This document shows, one piece after another, positions 1 through 6,440 of a stretch of 9,329 nt of DNA. The notes under the pieces are model-generated. The model had not been told where the DNA came from, made no database searches, and saw only the letters and a program-made list of their open reading frames with translations. Source of the stretch: an uncultured Bacillaceae bacterium (GTDB taxonomy: Bacteria > Bacillota > Bacilli > Caldalkalibacillales > Caldalkalibacillaceae); NCBI GenBank assembly GCA_937967685.1, contig CALBTX010000075.1, positions 1 to 9,329 on the forward strand, in the 5' to 3' direction. A program made the position numbers and the translations under genes. Within the stretch, counting starts at the first letter, position 1, and every line of letters begins with the position of its first letter.

Positions 1-2
1 CG

Positions 3-881
3 GAACCGACAACGTCCGCCGGGCGCACGGCTGCTCCTGCGGACAAGCGGACGGCCGGATTAAGAGAGAAATTTTGGGAAAACCTGTTTGAAACCGGGCA
101 TGAATACCGCTATGGTCTGGCTTTGAACGAGGAGAAAGATACCGCCTGGTTAGAAAGCTTGTTTATCAAGTTTATGTCTGACAGTACGATATATCGCCTG
201 ATGGAGAAGCTGCGCAAGTGGGATCATTATGCTTATCAACATTCATTTGACGTCTTCGTTCTCGGCGCCTTATTCGCCAAACGTCTGCGCTTGAATGATA
301 TCGAAGATTTCGCTCTGGGCTGTTTGCTGCACGACATCGGCAAAATGAACATTCCCCAAAGTTTGCTGAACAAGCCCGGCAAATTAACGGATCGAGAGTA
401 TCTGCTCATGAAACAACATACCATTTACGGCTACGAGCTGCTCAAACAGCACGATTTCGGAGAAGGGATCGCCCTGCTGGCCAGATCCCACCATGAGCGT
501 ATCGACGGCAGCGGGTATCCTGACGGGCTGAGAGGAAATGAATTGCCGGAGCATGTGAAAATATTGAGCATCGTAGACGTTTATTCGGCCACAACGCTGC
601 GACGCCCGTATCGGGAACCTTACGGGTCATCCTTTGCGGAAAGAATCATGATGCACGAATGCAAAAGGGTGAATGACGATTATTTCTGCCGTTTTTTTCA
701 AATGTTAAACATTTTTCCCGAGGACATCATCGTCGAATTGTCCGAAGGGACACTGGCCAAAATCGTTCACGTCAATGATAAAGTGCCCACCCGCCCTTCT
801 CTGCAGGATATCCACCAGTCGAAGCCGATCGACATTCCTTTGGCCCAACGGGTGCAAATCAAACAGGTGATCAAACTTTAA
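3..881 (+). CDS. HD-GYP domain phosphohydrolase, 5'-truncated by the window edge
   Basis: Probable cyclic-di-GMP phosphodiesterase of the HD-GYP family, acting in the cytoplasm to lower the second messenger that opposes motility. The frame is open back to base 3 with no stop, so the gene begins outside the window. The TTG at 123 is not a convincing start because the upstream codons also read like protein. Visible motifs are an early His in YQHS (about base 240), the HD pair in HDIGK (330-335), HHE at 489-497, the signature DGSGYP at 504-521, and VDVYSATTLRRPYRE from about 573. One departure: the common DVFDAL segment reads DVYSAT, so the second Asp is Ser, while the preceding Asp, the usual metal ligand, is kept. 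It ends in a terminator immediately downstream, so it is the last gene of its transcript. The family is clear; activity on c-di-GMP is inferred from the family. Confidence 0.88.
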   Translation, partial: EPTTSAGRTAAPADKRTAGLREKFWENLFETGHEYRYGLALNEEKDTAWLESLFIKFMSDSTIYRLMEKLRKWDHYAYQHSFDVFVLGALFAKRLRLNDIEDFALGCLLHDIGKMNIPQSLLNKPGKLTDREYLLMKQHTIYGYELLKQHDFGEGIALLARSHHERIDGSGYPDGLRGNELPEHVKILSIVDVYSATTLRRPYREPYGSSFAERIMMHECKRVNDDYFCRFFQMLNIFPEDIIVELSEGTLAKIVHVNDKVPTRPSLQDIHQSKPIDIPLAQRVQIKQVIKL

Positions 882-913
882 GCTGCGGTTCAATGGACCG
901 CAGTTCTTTTTTT
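881..913 (+). terminator. Rho-independent terminator after the HD-GYP gene
   Basis: A perfect 7-bp stem, CTGCGGT (883-889) with ACCGCAG (897-903), has a 7-nt loop and is followed by TTCTTTTTTT. The last base of the TAA stop can pair at the stem base, so termination is immediate. Confidence 0.9.
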
Positions 914-1175
914 GCTTTGACAGCCTTCAAGCCCCAAACGAGTTCTTGTTCAGTTGCGTGTATCCTCATCTTTAACAGGATCATGTTAGCAGAGTCATGC
1001 TCTCCGGAACATGTTTTCCAAACAAGTTCACAGTATCGCCTCTCCGTCTGCTTGCATACACTTAGATAAACCTGGCTTATAATCGTATCATGATTTGCGC
1101 TCCCCTTGAATATATTGATAAAAACCCTTCGACTTGAAGCGTTGGACGTCTCGCAGAAAAGGAGAGGAGGTCCTC
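914..1175 (+). promoter_or_regulatory. Control region upstream of prkA
   Basis: This stretch of about 260 nt has no credible gene. Two promoter-like signals are visible. CATACACT at 1055-1062 matches the sigma-E -10 consensus CATACAHT exactly, but the -35 at the expected distance is poor. TATAAT at 1078-1083 is a perfect sigma-A -10 with no good -35 at 17 nt. An interrupted hairpin lies upstream: CATGTT (982-987) pairs with AACATG (1008-1013), and inside it AGAG (991-994) pairs with CTCT (1000-1003). In B. subtilis prkA is read by sigma-E in the mother cell, which makes the first signal the more attractive, but the sequence alone does not settle it. Confidence 0.4.
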
Positions 1176-3074
1176 ATGGATATTTTAAAGCGCATCGCAG
1201 AACATCGAGCTCATGAAGAGGGTTTAAAATGGGAAGGTACGTTTAGCGACTATTTAGAGATTGTTCAAAAAAATCCCCATGTGGCCTGCACGGCCCATGC
1301 CAGAGTGTATAACATGATCAAACATGCCGGTATTGAAGAAACGGAAGACGGCATGCGAGATTACTCATTTTTCAGCCGTGAATTATACGGGTTGCAGGAA
1401 GCGATCGAAAGACTGGTCGAAGATTATTTTCATTCCGCGGCCAAAAGATTGGATGTCCGCAAGCGGATTTTGCTCTTGATGGGACCTGTCAGCGGGGGAA
1501 AATCAACGATCGTCACGCTGTTGAAAAAGGGCCTGGAACAGTTTACCCTCACGGATGAAGGCGCGCTGTACGGCATCAAAGGATGCCCGATGCACGAGGA
1601 ACCGCTGCACCTCATCCCCACACACTTGCGTCCGGACTTTGAAGAAGAATTTGGCGTGAAAATTGAAGGCAATCTGTGCCCGTCCTGTCAGTTGATGATT
1701 GAGGAAGAATACGGCGGCAGAGTGGAAGATGTGCTCGTTGAACGTGTTTTTTTCTCCGAAGACAAACGCGTCGGCATCGGCACGTTCAGTCCGTCCGATC
1801 CGAAGTCCCAGGACATTGCCGATTTGACGGGGAGCATTGATTTTTCCACCATTGCCGAATATGGCTCCGAATCCGACCCCCGGGCCTACCGCTTTGACGG
1901 AGAACTGAACAAGGCCAACCGGGGGTTAATGGAATTCCAAGAAATGCTCAAATGTGATGAAAAGTTTCTGTGGAATCTGCTCTCCCTCACCCAGGAAGGC
2001 AATTTCAAAGCGGGGAGATTTGCCTTGATCAGCGCCGATGAACTCATCGTCGCCCATACGAACGAAGCGGAATACCGATCGTTTATCAGCAATAAAAAGA
2101 ACGAGGCGTTGCAGTCACGCATGATCGTCATGCCTGTTCCGTACAACCTGTCCGTTTCCGAGGAAGAAAAAATTTATACGAAATTGATCAAGCAGAGTGA
2201 TCTCGGCGATAAGCATATCGCCCCTCATGCCTTGCGGGCCGGAGCGATTTTTACCATTCTGACCCGCTTGAAGGAATCGAAAAAACAGGGGGTTGACCTG
2301 CTGAAAAAGATGAAGCTGTATGACGGCAAAGAAGTGGAAGGGTTTAAACGGACGGATGTGCGCGAACTGAAACAGGAATTTCCGGACGAAGGGATGAGCG
2401 GCATCGATCCCCGCTATGTGATCAACCGCATTTCCAGTGCCTTAATCAGCACGGACAAAGATTATATCAACGCGCTTGATGTGCTCCGTTCGTTAAAAGA
2501 GGGCCTGGACACCCATCCGTCGATTACGAAGGAACAGCGGGAACGTTATTTGAACTTCATCTCCATCGCCCGCAAAGAATATGACGAACTGGCCAAAAAA
2601 GAAGTGCAGAAGGCGTTCGTTTACTCGTACGATGAGTCGGCCAAAACCATGCTGGATAACTATTTGGACAATGTTGAAGCTTATTGCAACTCGCAAAAAG
2701 TGCACGATCCGTTAACCGGGGAAGAACTCGATCCGGATGAAAAACTGATGCGTTCCATCGAGGAGCAGATCGGTATTTCCGAAAATGCCAAGAAAGCCTT
2801 CCGGGAAGAAATTCTCATCCGCATTTCCGCTTACGCCCGCAAAGGAAAACGGTTTGATTACAATTCGCATGAACGTCTGCGGGAAGCGATTCAGAAGAAA
2901 CTGTTCGCCGATCTGAAGGACGTGGTCAAGATCACGACTTCGACGAAAACACCGGATGAGAATCAGTTGAAGAAAATCAATGAAGTCATTCATCGCCTGG
3001 TGGAGGAACACGGTTACACTGCTTCGTCTGCGAACGATTTGTTGCGTTATGTCGGCAGCCTGTTAAACCGTTAG
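1176..3074 (+). CDS. prkA: PrkA, AAA+ protein of the sporulation/starvation PrkA-YhbH-SpoVR set
   Basis: Homologue of B. subtilis PrkA and E. coli YeaG. Historically called a serine protein kinase, it has also been reported to act as an ATP-dependent protease, so 'kinase' should be used with care. The product is 632 residues, against about 631 in B. subtilis. I chose ATG 1176 because AGGAGG (1165-1170) sits 5 nt before it and the N-terminus MDILKRI matches the family; the in-frame ATG at 1134 would add 14 residues without a ribosome site. The N-terminal half is the PrkA AAA domain with Walker A GPVSGGKST at residues 103-111. Cys137 and the CPSC pair (168-171) form a possible metal site. A Walker B-like stretch lies near 249-257, and an arginine within QSRM (about 313-316) may be the finger. 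The C-terminal PrkA domain covers roughly 400-630. It is first in a three-gene operon, 12 nt before yhbH. The protein appears intact. Confidence 0.96.
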   Translation: MDILKRIAEHRAHEEGLKWEGTFSDYLEIVQKNPHVACTAHARVYNMIKHAGIEETEDGMRDYSFFSRELYGLQEAIERLVEDYFHSAAKRLDVRKRILLLMGPVSGGKSTIVTLLKKGLEQFTLTDEGALYGIKGCPMHEEPLHLIPTHLRPDFEEEFGVKIEGNLCPSCQLMIEEEYGGRVEDVLVERVFFSEDKRVGIGTFSPSDPKSQDIADLTGSIDFSTIAEYGSESDPRAYRFDGELNKANRGLMEFQEMLKCDEKFLWNLLSLTQEGNFKAGRFALISADELIVAHTNEAEYRSFISNKKNEALQSRMIVMPVPYNLSVSEEEKIYTKLIKQSDLGDKHIAPHALRAGAIFTILTRLKESKKQGVDLLKKMKLYDGKEVEGFKRTDVRELKQEFPDEGMSGIDPRYVINRISSALISTDKDYINALDVLRSLKEGLDTHPSITKEQRERYLNFISIARKEYDELAKKEVQKAFVYSYDESAKTMLDNYLDNVEAYCNSQKVHDPLTGEELDPDEKLMRSIEEQIGISENAKKAFREEILIRISAYARKGKRFDYNSHERLREAIQKKLFADLKDVVKITTSTKTPDENQLKKINEVIHRLVEEHGYTASSANDLLRYVGSLLNR

Positions 3075-3086
3075 GGGGGAAAGCTG

Positions 3087-4253
3087 ATGCATGATGATCC
3101 CACTTTGTTCAATGTCTCGCGTGAAGATTGGTCCCTCCACCGCAAAGGTTATGAAGATCAGGCCAGACATCAGGAGAAAGTGCAGGAAGCGATCAAGCAG
3201 AATTTGCCTGATTTGGTCACTGAAGAAAGCGTCATTTTGTCCAACGGCAGGGATATTATCAAAATTCCCATCCGCTCCCTGGATGAATATAAATTCCGGT
3301 ACAATACGAACAAACAAAAGCATGTTGGTCAAGGAGACGGAGACAGTCAGGTCGGGGATGTCATCGCCCGCGAGGGCGTGCCCGCACAAGGGGGAAAAGG
3401 TTCGGGTGCAGGGGAAGAGCCGGGTGAAGATTATTATGAAGCGCAAATCGACGTCGCTCAGTTGGAGGAAATGCTTTTTGCCGAACTGGAACTGCCGCAT
3501 TTAAAACAGAAAGAACGCGATCAGCTGACAGTGAAAGATATCCGCTTCAACGATGTGCGCAAGAAAGGCCTGATGGGCAACATTGACAAGAAACGGACCA
3601 TTTTGGAAGCGTTGCGCCGCAACCGGCTGAACGGAAAAAAAGGCAAAAAGAACCTGTTTCAAATCTCGCCCGACGACTTGCGCTTTAAAACTTGGGAAGA
3701 TATCGTCGAGCCCCATTCGAACGCAGTGATCATCGCCATGATGGATACGAGCGGAAGTATGGGTCTTTTCGAAAAATTTTGCGCGCGCAGTTTCTTTTTC
3801 TGGATGGCCCGCTTTTTACGCAAAAAATACGAAAAAGTTGAAATGGTTTTTATCGCCCATCATACGGAAGCGAAAGAAGTGTCGGAAGAAGAATTTTTTA
3901 CGAAAGGGGAAAGCGGAGGAACGATCTGTTCTTCGGCTTATCGCAAAGCGTTGGACATTATTCATGAACGTTATCCGATTGAAAGGTACAATATTTACCC
4001 CATTCATTTTTCGGACGGCGACAACCTCACTTCGGACAATGAACGCTGCCTGAAACTCGTCCGCCAACTGATGGACTGTTCGAACATGTTCGGCTACGGT
4101 GAAGTGAATCAGTATAACCGTGCCTCCACGCTCATGTCCGCTTACCGCCATATTCAAGATTCCCGTTTCCGCTATGCGATAATCCGTCAGAAAAGCGAAG
4201 TGTACCATGCCTTGAAAACGATTTTCCGCAAAGAGGAACAAGAGGTGGGATGA
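3087..4253 (+). CDS. yhbH: YhbH, DUF444/UPF0229 VWA-like protein
   Basis: Homologue of B. subtilis YhbH (sporulation, sigma-E regulon) and E. coli YeaH. At 388 residues it is close to the about 392 of B. subtilis. The N-terminal third is charged and has a low-complexity glycine-rich stretch, GQGDGDSQVG at 81-90 and more up to about 113. The C-terminal part is a von Willebrand A-like domain with the metal-ion-dependent adhesion motif DTSGSMG at 220-226 and a second acidic cluster, SDGDN, at 309-313. It is thought to work with PrkA as partner or adaptor; the biochemical role is unsettled. ATG 3087 follows a G-rich ribosome site (3074-3080) that abuts the prkA stop. The stop lies next to the spoVR start, so the two are probably translationally coupled. 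Confidence 0.95.
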   Translation: MHDDPTLFNVSREDWSLHRKGYEDQARHQEKVQEAIKQNLPDLVTEESVILSNGRDIIKIPIRSLDEYKFRYNTNKQKHVGQGDGDSQVGDVIAREGVPAQGGKGSGAGEEPGEDYYEAQIDVAQLEEMLFAELELPHLKQKERDQLTVKDIRFNDVRKKGLMGNIDKKRTILEALRRNRLNGKKGKKNLFQISPDDLRFKTWEDIVEPHSNAVIIAMMDTSGSMGLFEKFCARSFFFWMARFLRKKYEKVEMVFIAHHTEAKEVSEEEFFTKGESGGTICSSAYRKALDIIHERYPIERYNIYPIHFSDGDNLTSDNERCLKLVRQLMDCSNMFGYGEVNQYNRASTLMSAYRHIQDSRFRYAIIRQKSEVYHALKTIFRKEEQEVG

Positions 4254-4255
4254 AG

Positions 4256-5683
4256 ATGACACCTGAAGAAAAAGCCGAACTGGAACGGGCGATCGCCGAA
4301 ATCACGGAGATCGCCCGAGGTTTCGGGTTGGATTTCTTCCCCATGAGGTATGAAATCTGTCCGCCGGATATTATTTACACGTTCGGCGCTTACGGGATGC
4401 CCACCCGTTACAACCACTGGAGCTTCGGGAAAAGTTTTCAAAAGATGAAGCTCCATTACGATCTCGGTCTGAGCAAAATATATGAATTGGTCATTAACTC
4501 CAACCCTTGCTACGCTTTTTTACTCGAAGGCAACAGCCTCATTCAGAACAAGCTGATTGTCGCTCATGTTTTGGCCCATTGTGATTTTTTCAAAAACAAT
4601 GTCCACTTTTCGAACACGAACCGGGATATGGTCGAAAGCATGTCCGCCGCTGCGGAAAGAATCCGGGCCTACGAGCTGGAATTCGGCAAGAAAGAGGTGG
4701 AAACGTTTCTCGACGCCGTTCTGTCCATTCAGGAACATATCGATCCGTCTTTGTTGCGTTCGAAATTAAGCTGGCAGAAATCCGCGCAGGATGCCGGCGA
4801 GAAAAAGGGCAAACGGACGCCGGGGCCGTATGACGACCTGTGGTCGCTCGATGAGGAAGAGAAAGAGAAGGAAGAACGGGAATCACGTCAAAAACGCAAG
4901 CCTTTCCCGCCCCGGCCGGAAAAAGATTTGCTGTTGTTCATCGAAGAGTACAGTCCGGAATTGGAAGATTGGCAGCGGGACGTGCTGACGATGCTGCGGG
5001 AGGAGATGCTCTACTTCTGGCCCCAGCTGGAGACGAAGATCATGAACGAAGGTTGGGCCTCTTACTGGCATGTGCGCATTTTGCGGGAGCTGGATTTGAC
5101 TGAAGCGGAGGCGGTGGAGTTCGCCAAGCTGAATGCTTCCGTCGTCCAGCCTTCAACAACCGGCATTAATCCATATTACCTCGGCTTTAAAATGTTTGAA
5201 GATATCGAACGACGCTGGGACGATCCGACCGCGGAGGAAAGGGAAAAATACGGCCGCCGTCCCGGACAGGGGCGCAAGAAGATCTTTGAAGTGCGGGAGA
5301 TGGAGTCCGACATCTCCTTCCTGCGCAACTATTTGACAAAGCAGCTGGTTGAAGATCTGGATCTGTATCTTTTTCAAAAACGAGGAACGGACTACACGAT
5401 CATCGACAAGAAGTGGGAGCACGTTCGGGACGAACTGGTCGGCATGCGGGTCAACGGGGGATTCCCCTATCTCATGGTGGAAGACGGCGACTATATGCGC
5501 AACGGGGAGCTGTTGATCAAACATTATTATGAAGGCATCGAACTGGACATCAAATATGTCGAAAAAACGATGCCTTACGTCCACCAGTTATGGGGAAAAA
5601 CGGTCCATTTGCGGACAACGATCGACAACAAACCGGTGCTGTTCAGCTATGACGGCAAACGCGTGCACCGCAGGTTTTTGTGA
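4256..5683 (+). CDS. spoVR: SpoVR family protein (sporulation stage V, cortex formation)
   Basis: Member of the SpoVR family (E. coli YcgB). In B. subtilis, loss of SpoVR affects spore cortex formation; its molecular activity is unknown. The product is 475 residues from this start, against about 468 in B. subtilis. ATG 4256 is preferred because GAGGTG (4242-4247) is 8 nt upstream; ATG 4250, overlapping the yhbH stop as ATGA, is only 2 nt from that site but would work for coupling. Conserved blocks include MRYEICPPDIIYTFGAYGMP near residue 30, IVAHVLAHCDFFKNN near 101-115, MNEGWASYWH near 262 and VNGGFPYLMVEDGDY near 400. Between about 165 and 225 there is a very charged, Lys/Glu-rich linker, as in other Bacillales copies. 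In B. subtilis spoVR lies apart from prkA-yhbH; here all three are contiguous, as in many proteobacteria. Confidence 0.95.
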   Translation: MTPEEKAELERAIAEITEIARGFGLDFFPMRYEICPPDIIYTFGAYGMPTRYNHWSFGKSFQKMKLHYDLGLSKIYELVINSNPCYAFLLEGNSLIQNKLIVAHVLAHCDFFKNNVHFSNTNRDMVESMSAAAERIRAYELEFGKKEVETFLDAVLSIQEHIDPSLLRSKLSWQKSAQDAGEKKGKRTPGPYDDLWSLDEEEKEKEERESRQKRKPFPPRPEKDLLLFIEEYSPELEDWQRDVLTMLREEMLYFWPQLETKIMNEGWASYWHVRILRELDLTEAEAVEFAKLNASVVQPSTTGINPYYLGFKMFEDIERRWDDPTAEEREKYGRRPGQGRKKIFEVREMESDISFLRNYLTKQLVEDLDLYLFQKRGTDYTIIDKKWEHVRDELVGMRVNGGFPYLMVEDGDYMRNGELLIKHYYEGIELDIKYVEKTMPYVHQLWGKTVHLRTTIDNKPVLFSYDGKRVHRRFL

Positions 5684-5685
5684 TT

Positions 5686-5903
5686 TTAAGATAGGTGCAA
5701 AAAAACGAGGCGCTCCACTTCCGGCGTCTCGTTAGTTATTGGCTGGTCATTGGCATCATAGTTTTTCCAGCTTTTTTTCAATTTGGCAAATTCATCAGCT
5801 TCAATTTTTGCCTGCCTTAAAATGGCCCATCATGTTCTTTGGCAAGTTCTGGATCGGCTTTGCCGGTGGTATCAGGCGCATTTATTTTAACGATCAACTT
5901 CAT
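5686..5903 (-). pseudogene. Frameshifted remnant of a small minus-strand gene, unrecognised
   Basis: On the minus strand, ATG at 5903-5901 opens MKLIVKINAPDTTGKADPEL followed by AKEH, then quickly reaches TAA (5819-5817). One frame over, the sequence continues as WAILRQAKIEADEFAKLKKS (from 5829) and KNYDANDQ, running to TAA at 5688-5686. A net loss of one base near 5830 would join them into a protein of about 72 residues, rich in Lys, Glu and Ala and protein-like across the junction. I do not recognise the family. There is no obvious ribosome site before the ATG. The minus-strand terminator overlaps its last codons, so the original stop may have been slightly earlier, around 5735. The alternative is chance similarity to coding sequence; the terminator in the right place argues against that. 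Confidence 0.45.
5699..5733 (-). terminator. Minus-strand rho-independent terminator between spoVR and a gene remnant
   Basis: AACGAGGCGC (5704-5713) pairs with GCGTCTCGTT (5724-5733): 10 bp with one G-T pair. Read on the minus strand, the stem runs into a tract of seven T (5699-5705). On the plus strand the stem is followed by AGTTATT, a poor U-tract. It therefore best serves transcripts coming from the right, that is, the broken gene at 5686-5903, although it may weakly stop spoVR transcripts too. Confidence 0.7.
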
Positions 5904-5992
5904 TTTACCGTGAATCTGTCAGTTGACGAAAACCTGGATGTCAGTGTGCTCAGCCTAACATCACAATAGCTTAAAATCTTAACTGTGTCATA

Positions 5993-6045
5993 AAAAGGGG
6001 CTGTCCAAAATCAGGCTCAGAACACTTTTGGACGGGCTCTTTTTT
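5993..6045 (+). terminator. Hairpin terminator, likely end of the prkA operon transcript
   Basis: GTCCAAAA (6003-6010) pairs perfectly with TTTTGGAC (6026-6033), and the stem extends outward imperfectly through GGGGCT (5997-6002) and GGGCTC (6034-6039). Six T follow (6040-6045). It is the first convincing plus-strand terminator after spoVR. GGGGCTGTCC followed by an A-tract also resembles terminal repeats of some insertion sequences, so a relic IS end is possible; no transposase is present. Confidence 0.65.
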
Positions 6046-6094
6046 GTTTGTTGTTTATTTTTTTCAATCAATAACTAAAAAGGGAATAAATGGT

Positions 6095-6121
6095 TAAACT
6101 TCCTGTCCGTTCAGCCGATAT
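6095..6121 (+). promoter_or_regulatory. Sigma-D (flagellar) promoter of flagellin
   Basis: TAAA at 6095-6098, a 15-nt spacer, then GCCGATAT at 6114-6121. The B. subtilis sigma-D consensus is TAAA-N15-GCCGATAA, so only the last base differs. Transcription should begin near 6128, giving a leader of about 310 nt before the flagellin ATG. Confidence 0.88.
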
Positions 6122-6149
6122 ACAAAGTAGAACGGCCAGTAGAAGAAGC

Positions 6150-6207
6150 CTGGAAAAGCAGTCTGGAAGTTAAAAGTAGTCTAGAAGTTAGTAGAAATAG
6201 TCTGGAA
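6150..6207 (+). repeat. Four degenerate CTGGAA repeats in the flagellin leader
   Basis: CTGGAA occurs at 6150, 6163 and 6202, and CTAGAA at 6181. The last three carry a preceding AGT and are 18 and 21 nt apart, both multiples of three. Each exact copy exposes a GGA, the core of CsrA sites, but the flanks do not otherwise match. Confidence 0.5.
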
Positions 6208-6226
6208 AAAGGAAGTCCCTTTAGCT

Positions 6227-6298
6227 GGGTCATATGGGTCATAGAGGAATTCAATGCTCAAAAATGTGAATGGTGCATTGATAGGAAATTGATAGGAA
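6227..6298 (+). repeat. Two short tandem duplications in the flagellin leader
   Basis: A 9-bp pair, GGGTCATAT/GGGTCATAG (6227-6244), and a perfect 11-bp pair, ATTGATAGGAA twice (6277-6298). The second copy of the latter supplies a ribosome-site-like AGGAAG 5 nt before ATG 6303. Confidence 0.75.
6254..6292 (+). CDS. Possible 12-codon leader peptide
   Basis: ATG 6254 follows AGAGGA (6243-6248) by 5 nt and reads MLKNVNGALIGN to TGA 6290-6292, the stop falling in the second 11-bp repeat. It is very short and rests only on ribosome-site spacing; it could be chance. Confidence 0.15.
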   Translation: MLKNVNGALIGN

Positions 6299-6302
6299 GC
6301 GG

Positions 6303-6434
6303 ATGATTTTCAAGAGATGCAGTCGCTGTTCACTGGCAGCAATAGACAAGGTTTTTCTCCCCGAACCCGGGGTGAAAAATAAATCAGGAGTCGCACGGAT
6401 GTGGCTCACAACAAAAACTTTACACGGAGGTTGA
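6303..6434 (+). CDS. Possible 43-aa small ORF ending inside the flagellin ribosome-site region
   Basis: ATG 6303 has AGGAAG (6294-6299) 3 nt upstream, with the GGA core 5 nt away. The frame runs 43 codons to TGA 6432-6434, just after the flagellin GGAGG (6426-6430) and 6 nt before the flagellin ATG, an arrangement suited to translational coupling. The peptide begins MIFKRCSRCS and ends TTKTLHGG; its CxxC and the CEWC just upstream in the other frame suggest a broken zinc ribbon, though this is speculative. It spans both CsrA-like sites and the leader hairpin, so if translated it would affect them. An open frame of this length is not rare by chance. Confidence 0.3.
   Translation: MIFKRCSRCSLAAIDKVFLPEPGVKNKSGVARMWLTTKTLHGG
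6352..6379 (+). promoter_or_regulatory. Stable hairpin in the flagellin leader
   Basis: TTTTTC-T-CCCCG (6352-6363) pairs with CGGGG-T-GAAAAA (6368-6379) around the loop AACC: 11 pairs with one T-T mismatch. No T-tract follows on either strand, so it is not a terminator. It ends about 11 nt before the first CsrA-like site. Confidence 0.65.
6391..6431 (+). promoter_or_regulatory. Two CsrA-like binding sites, the second over the flagellin ribosome site
   Basis: Against the CsrA consensus RUACARGGAUGU, TCGCACGGATGT (6391-6402) matches 8 of 12 positions, including the full GGAUGU core, and TTACACGGAGGT (6420-6431) matches 9 of 12 and contains the GGAGG ribosome site. The GGA cores are 29 nt apart. 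In B. subtilis the hag leader has the same arrangement of an upstream site plus one over the ribosome site, through which CsrA blocks translation until FliW removes it. Neither csrA nor fliW is in this window. Confidence 0.55.
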
Positions 6435-6440
6435 TCAAAC

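Larger units (their letters stand above)
6079..6306 (+). other. Open frame of about 75 codons without a normal start, in the flagellin leader
   Basis: From 6079 to the TGA at 6304-6306 the frame has no stop. It contains in-frame repeats giving SSLEVKSSLEVS and NSLEK (6157-6210), then WVIWVI (6226-6243) and a CEWC pair (6264-6275). No ATG or GTG occurs in frame and the only TTG is near the end, so I do not call it a gene. It may be the relic of a coding sequence or a chance opening. The sigma-D promoter lies inside its first third. Its stop overlaps the ATG of the next small frame as ATGA. Confidence 0.25.

Noticed and set aside
123..881. TTG 123 as the true start of the HD-GYP gene
   Set aside because: The frame is open to base 3 and the upstream codons read as protein; no ribosome site precedes the TTG.
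1134..1175. N-terminal extension of PrkA from ATG 1134
   Set aside because: No ribosome site, and it would add 14 residues to a protein whose family begins MDIL, right after a perfect AGGAGG.
5739..5969. Plus-strand ORF of 76 codons
   Set aside because: It mirrors the minus-strand remnant, is rich in Phe/Trp/His in a shadow-like way and has no ribosome site.
6352..6379. Leader hairpin as a terminator or attenuator
   Set aside because: The T-tract is on the 5' side and pairs within the stem; no T-tract follows it on either strand.
6121..6440. Riboswitch in the long flagellin leader
   Set aside because: Only one strong hairpin and short repeats are visible; I recognise no known aptamer motif.
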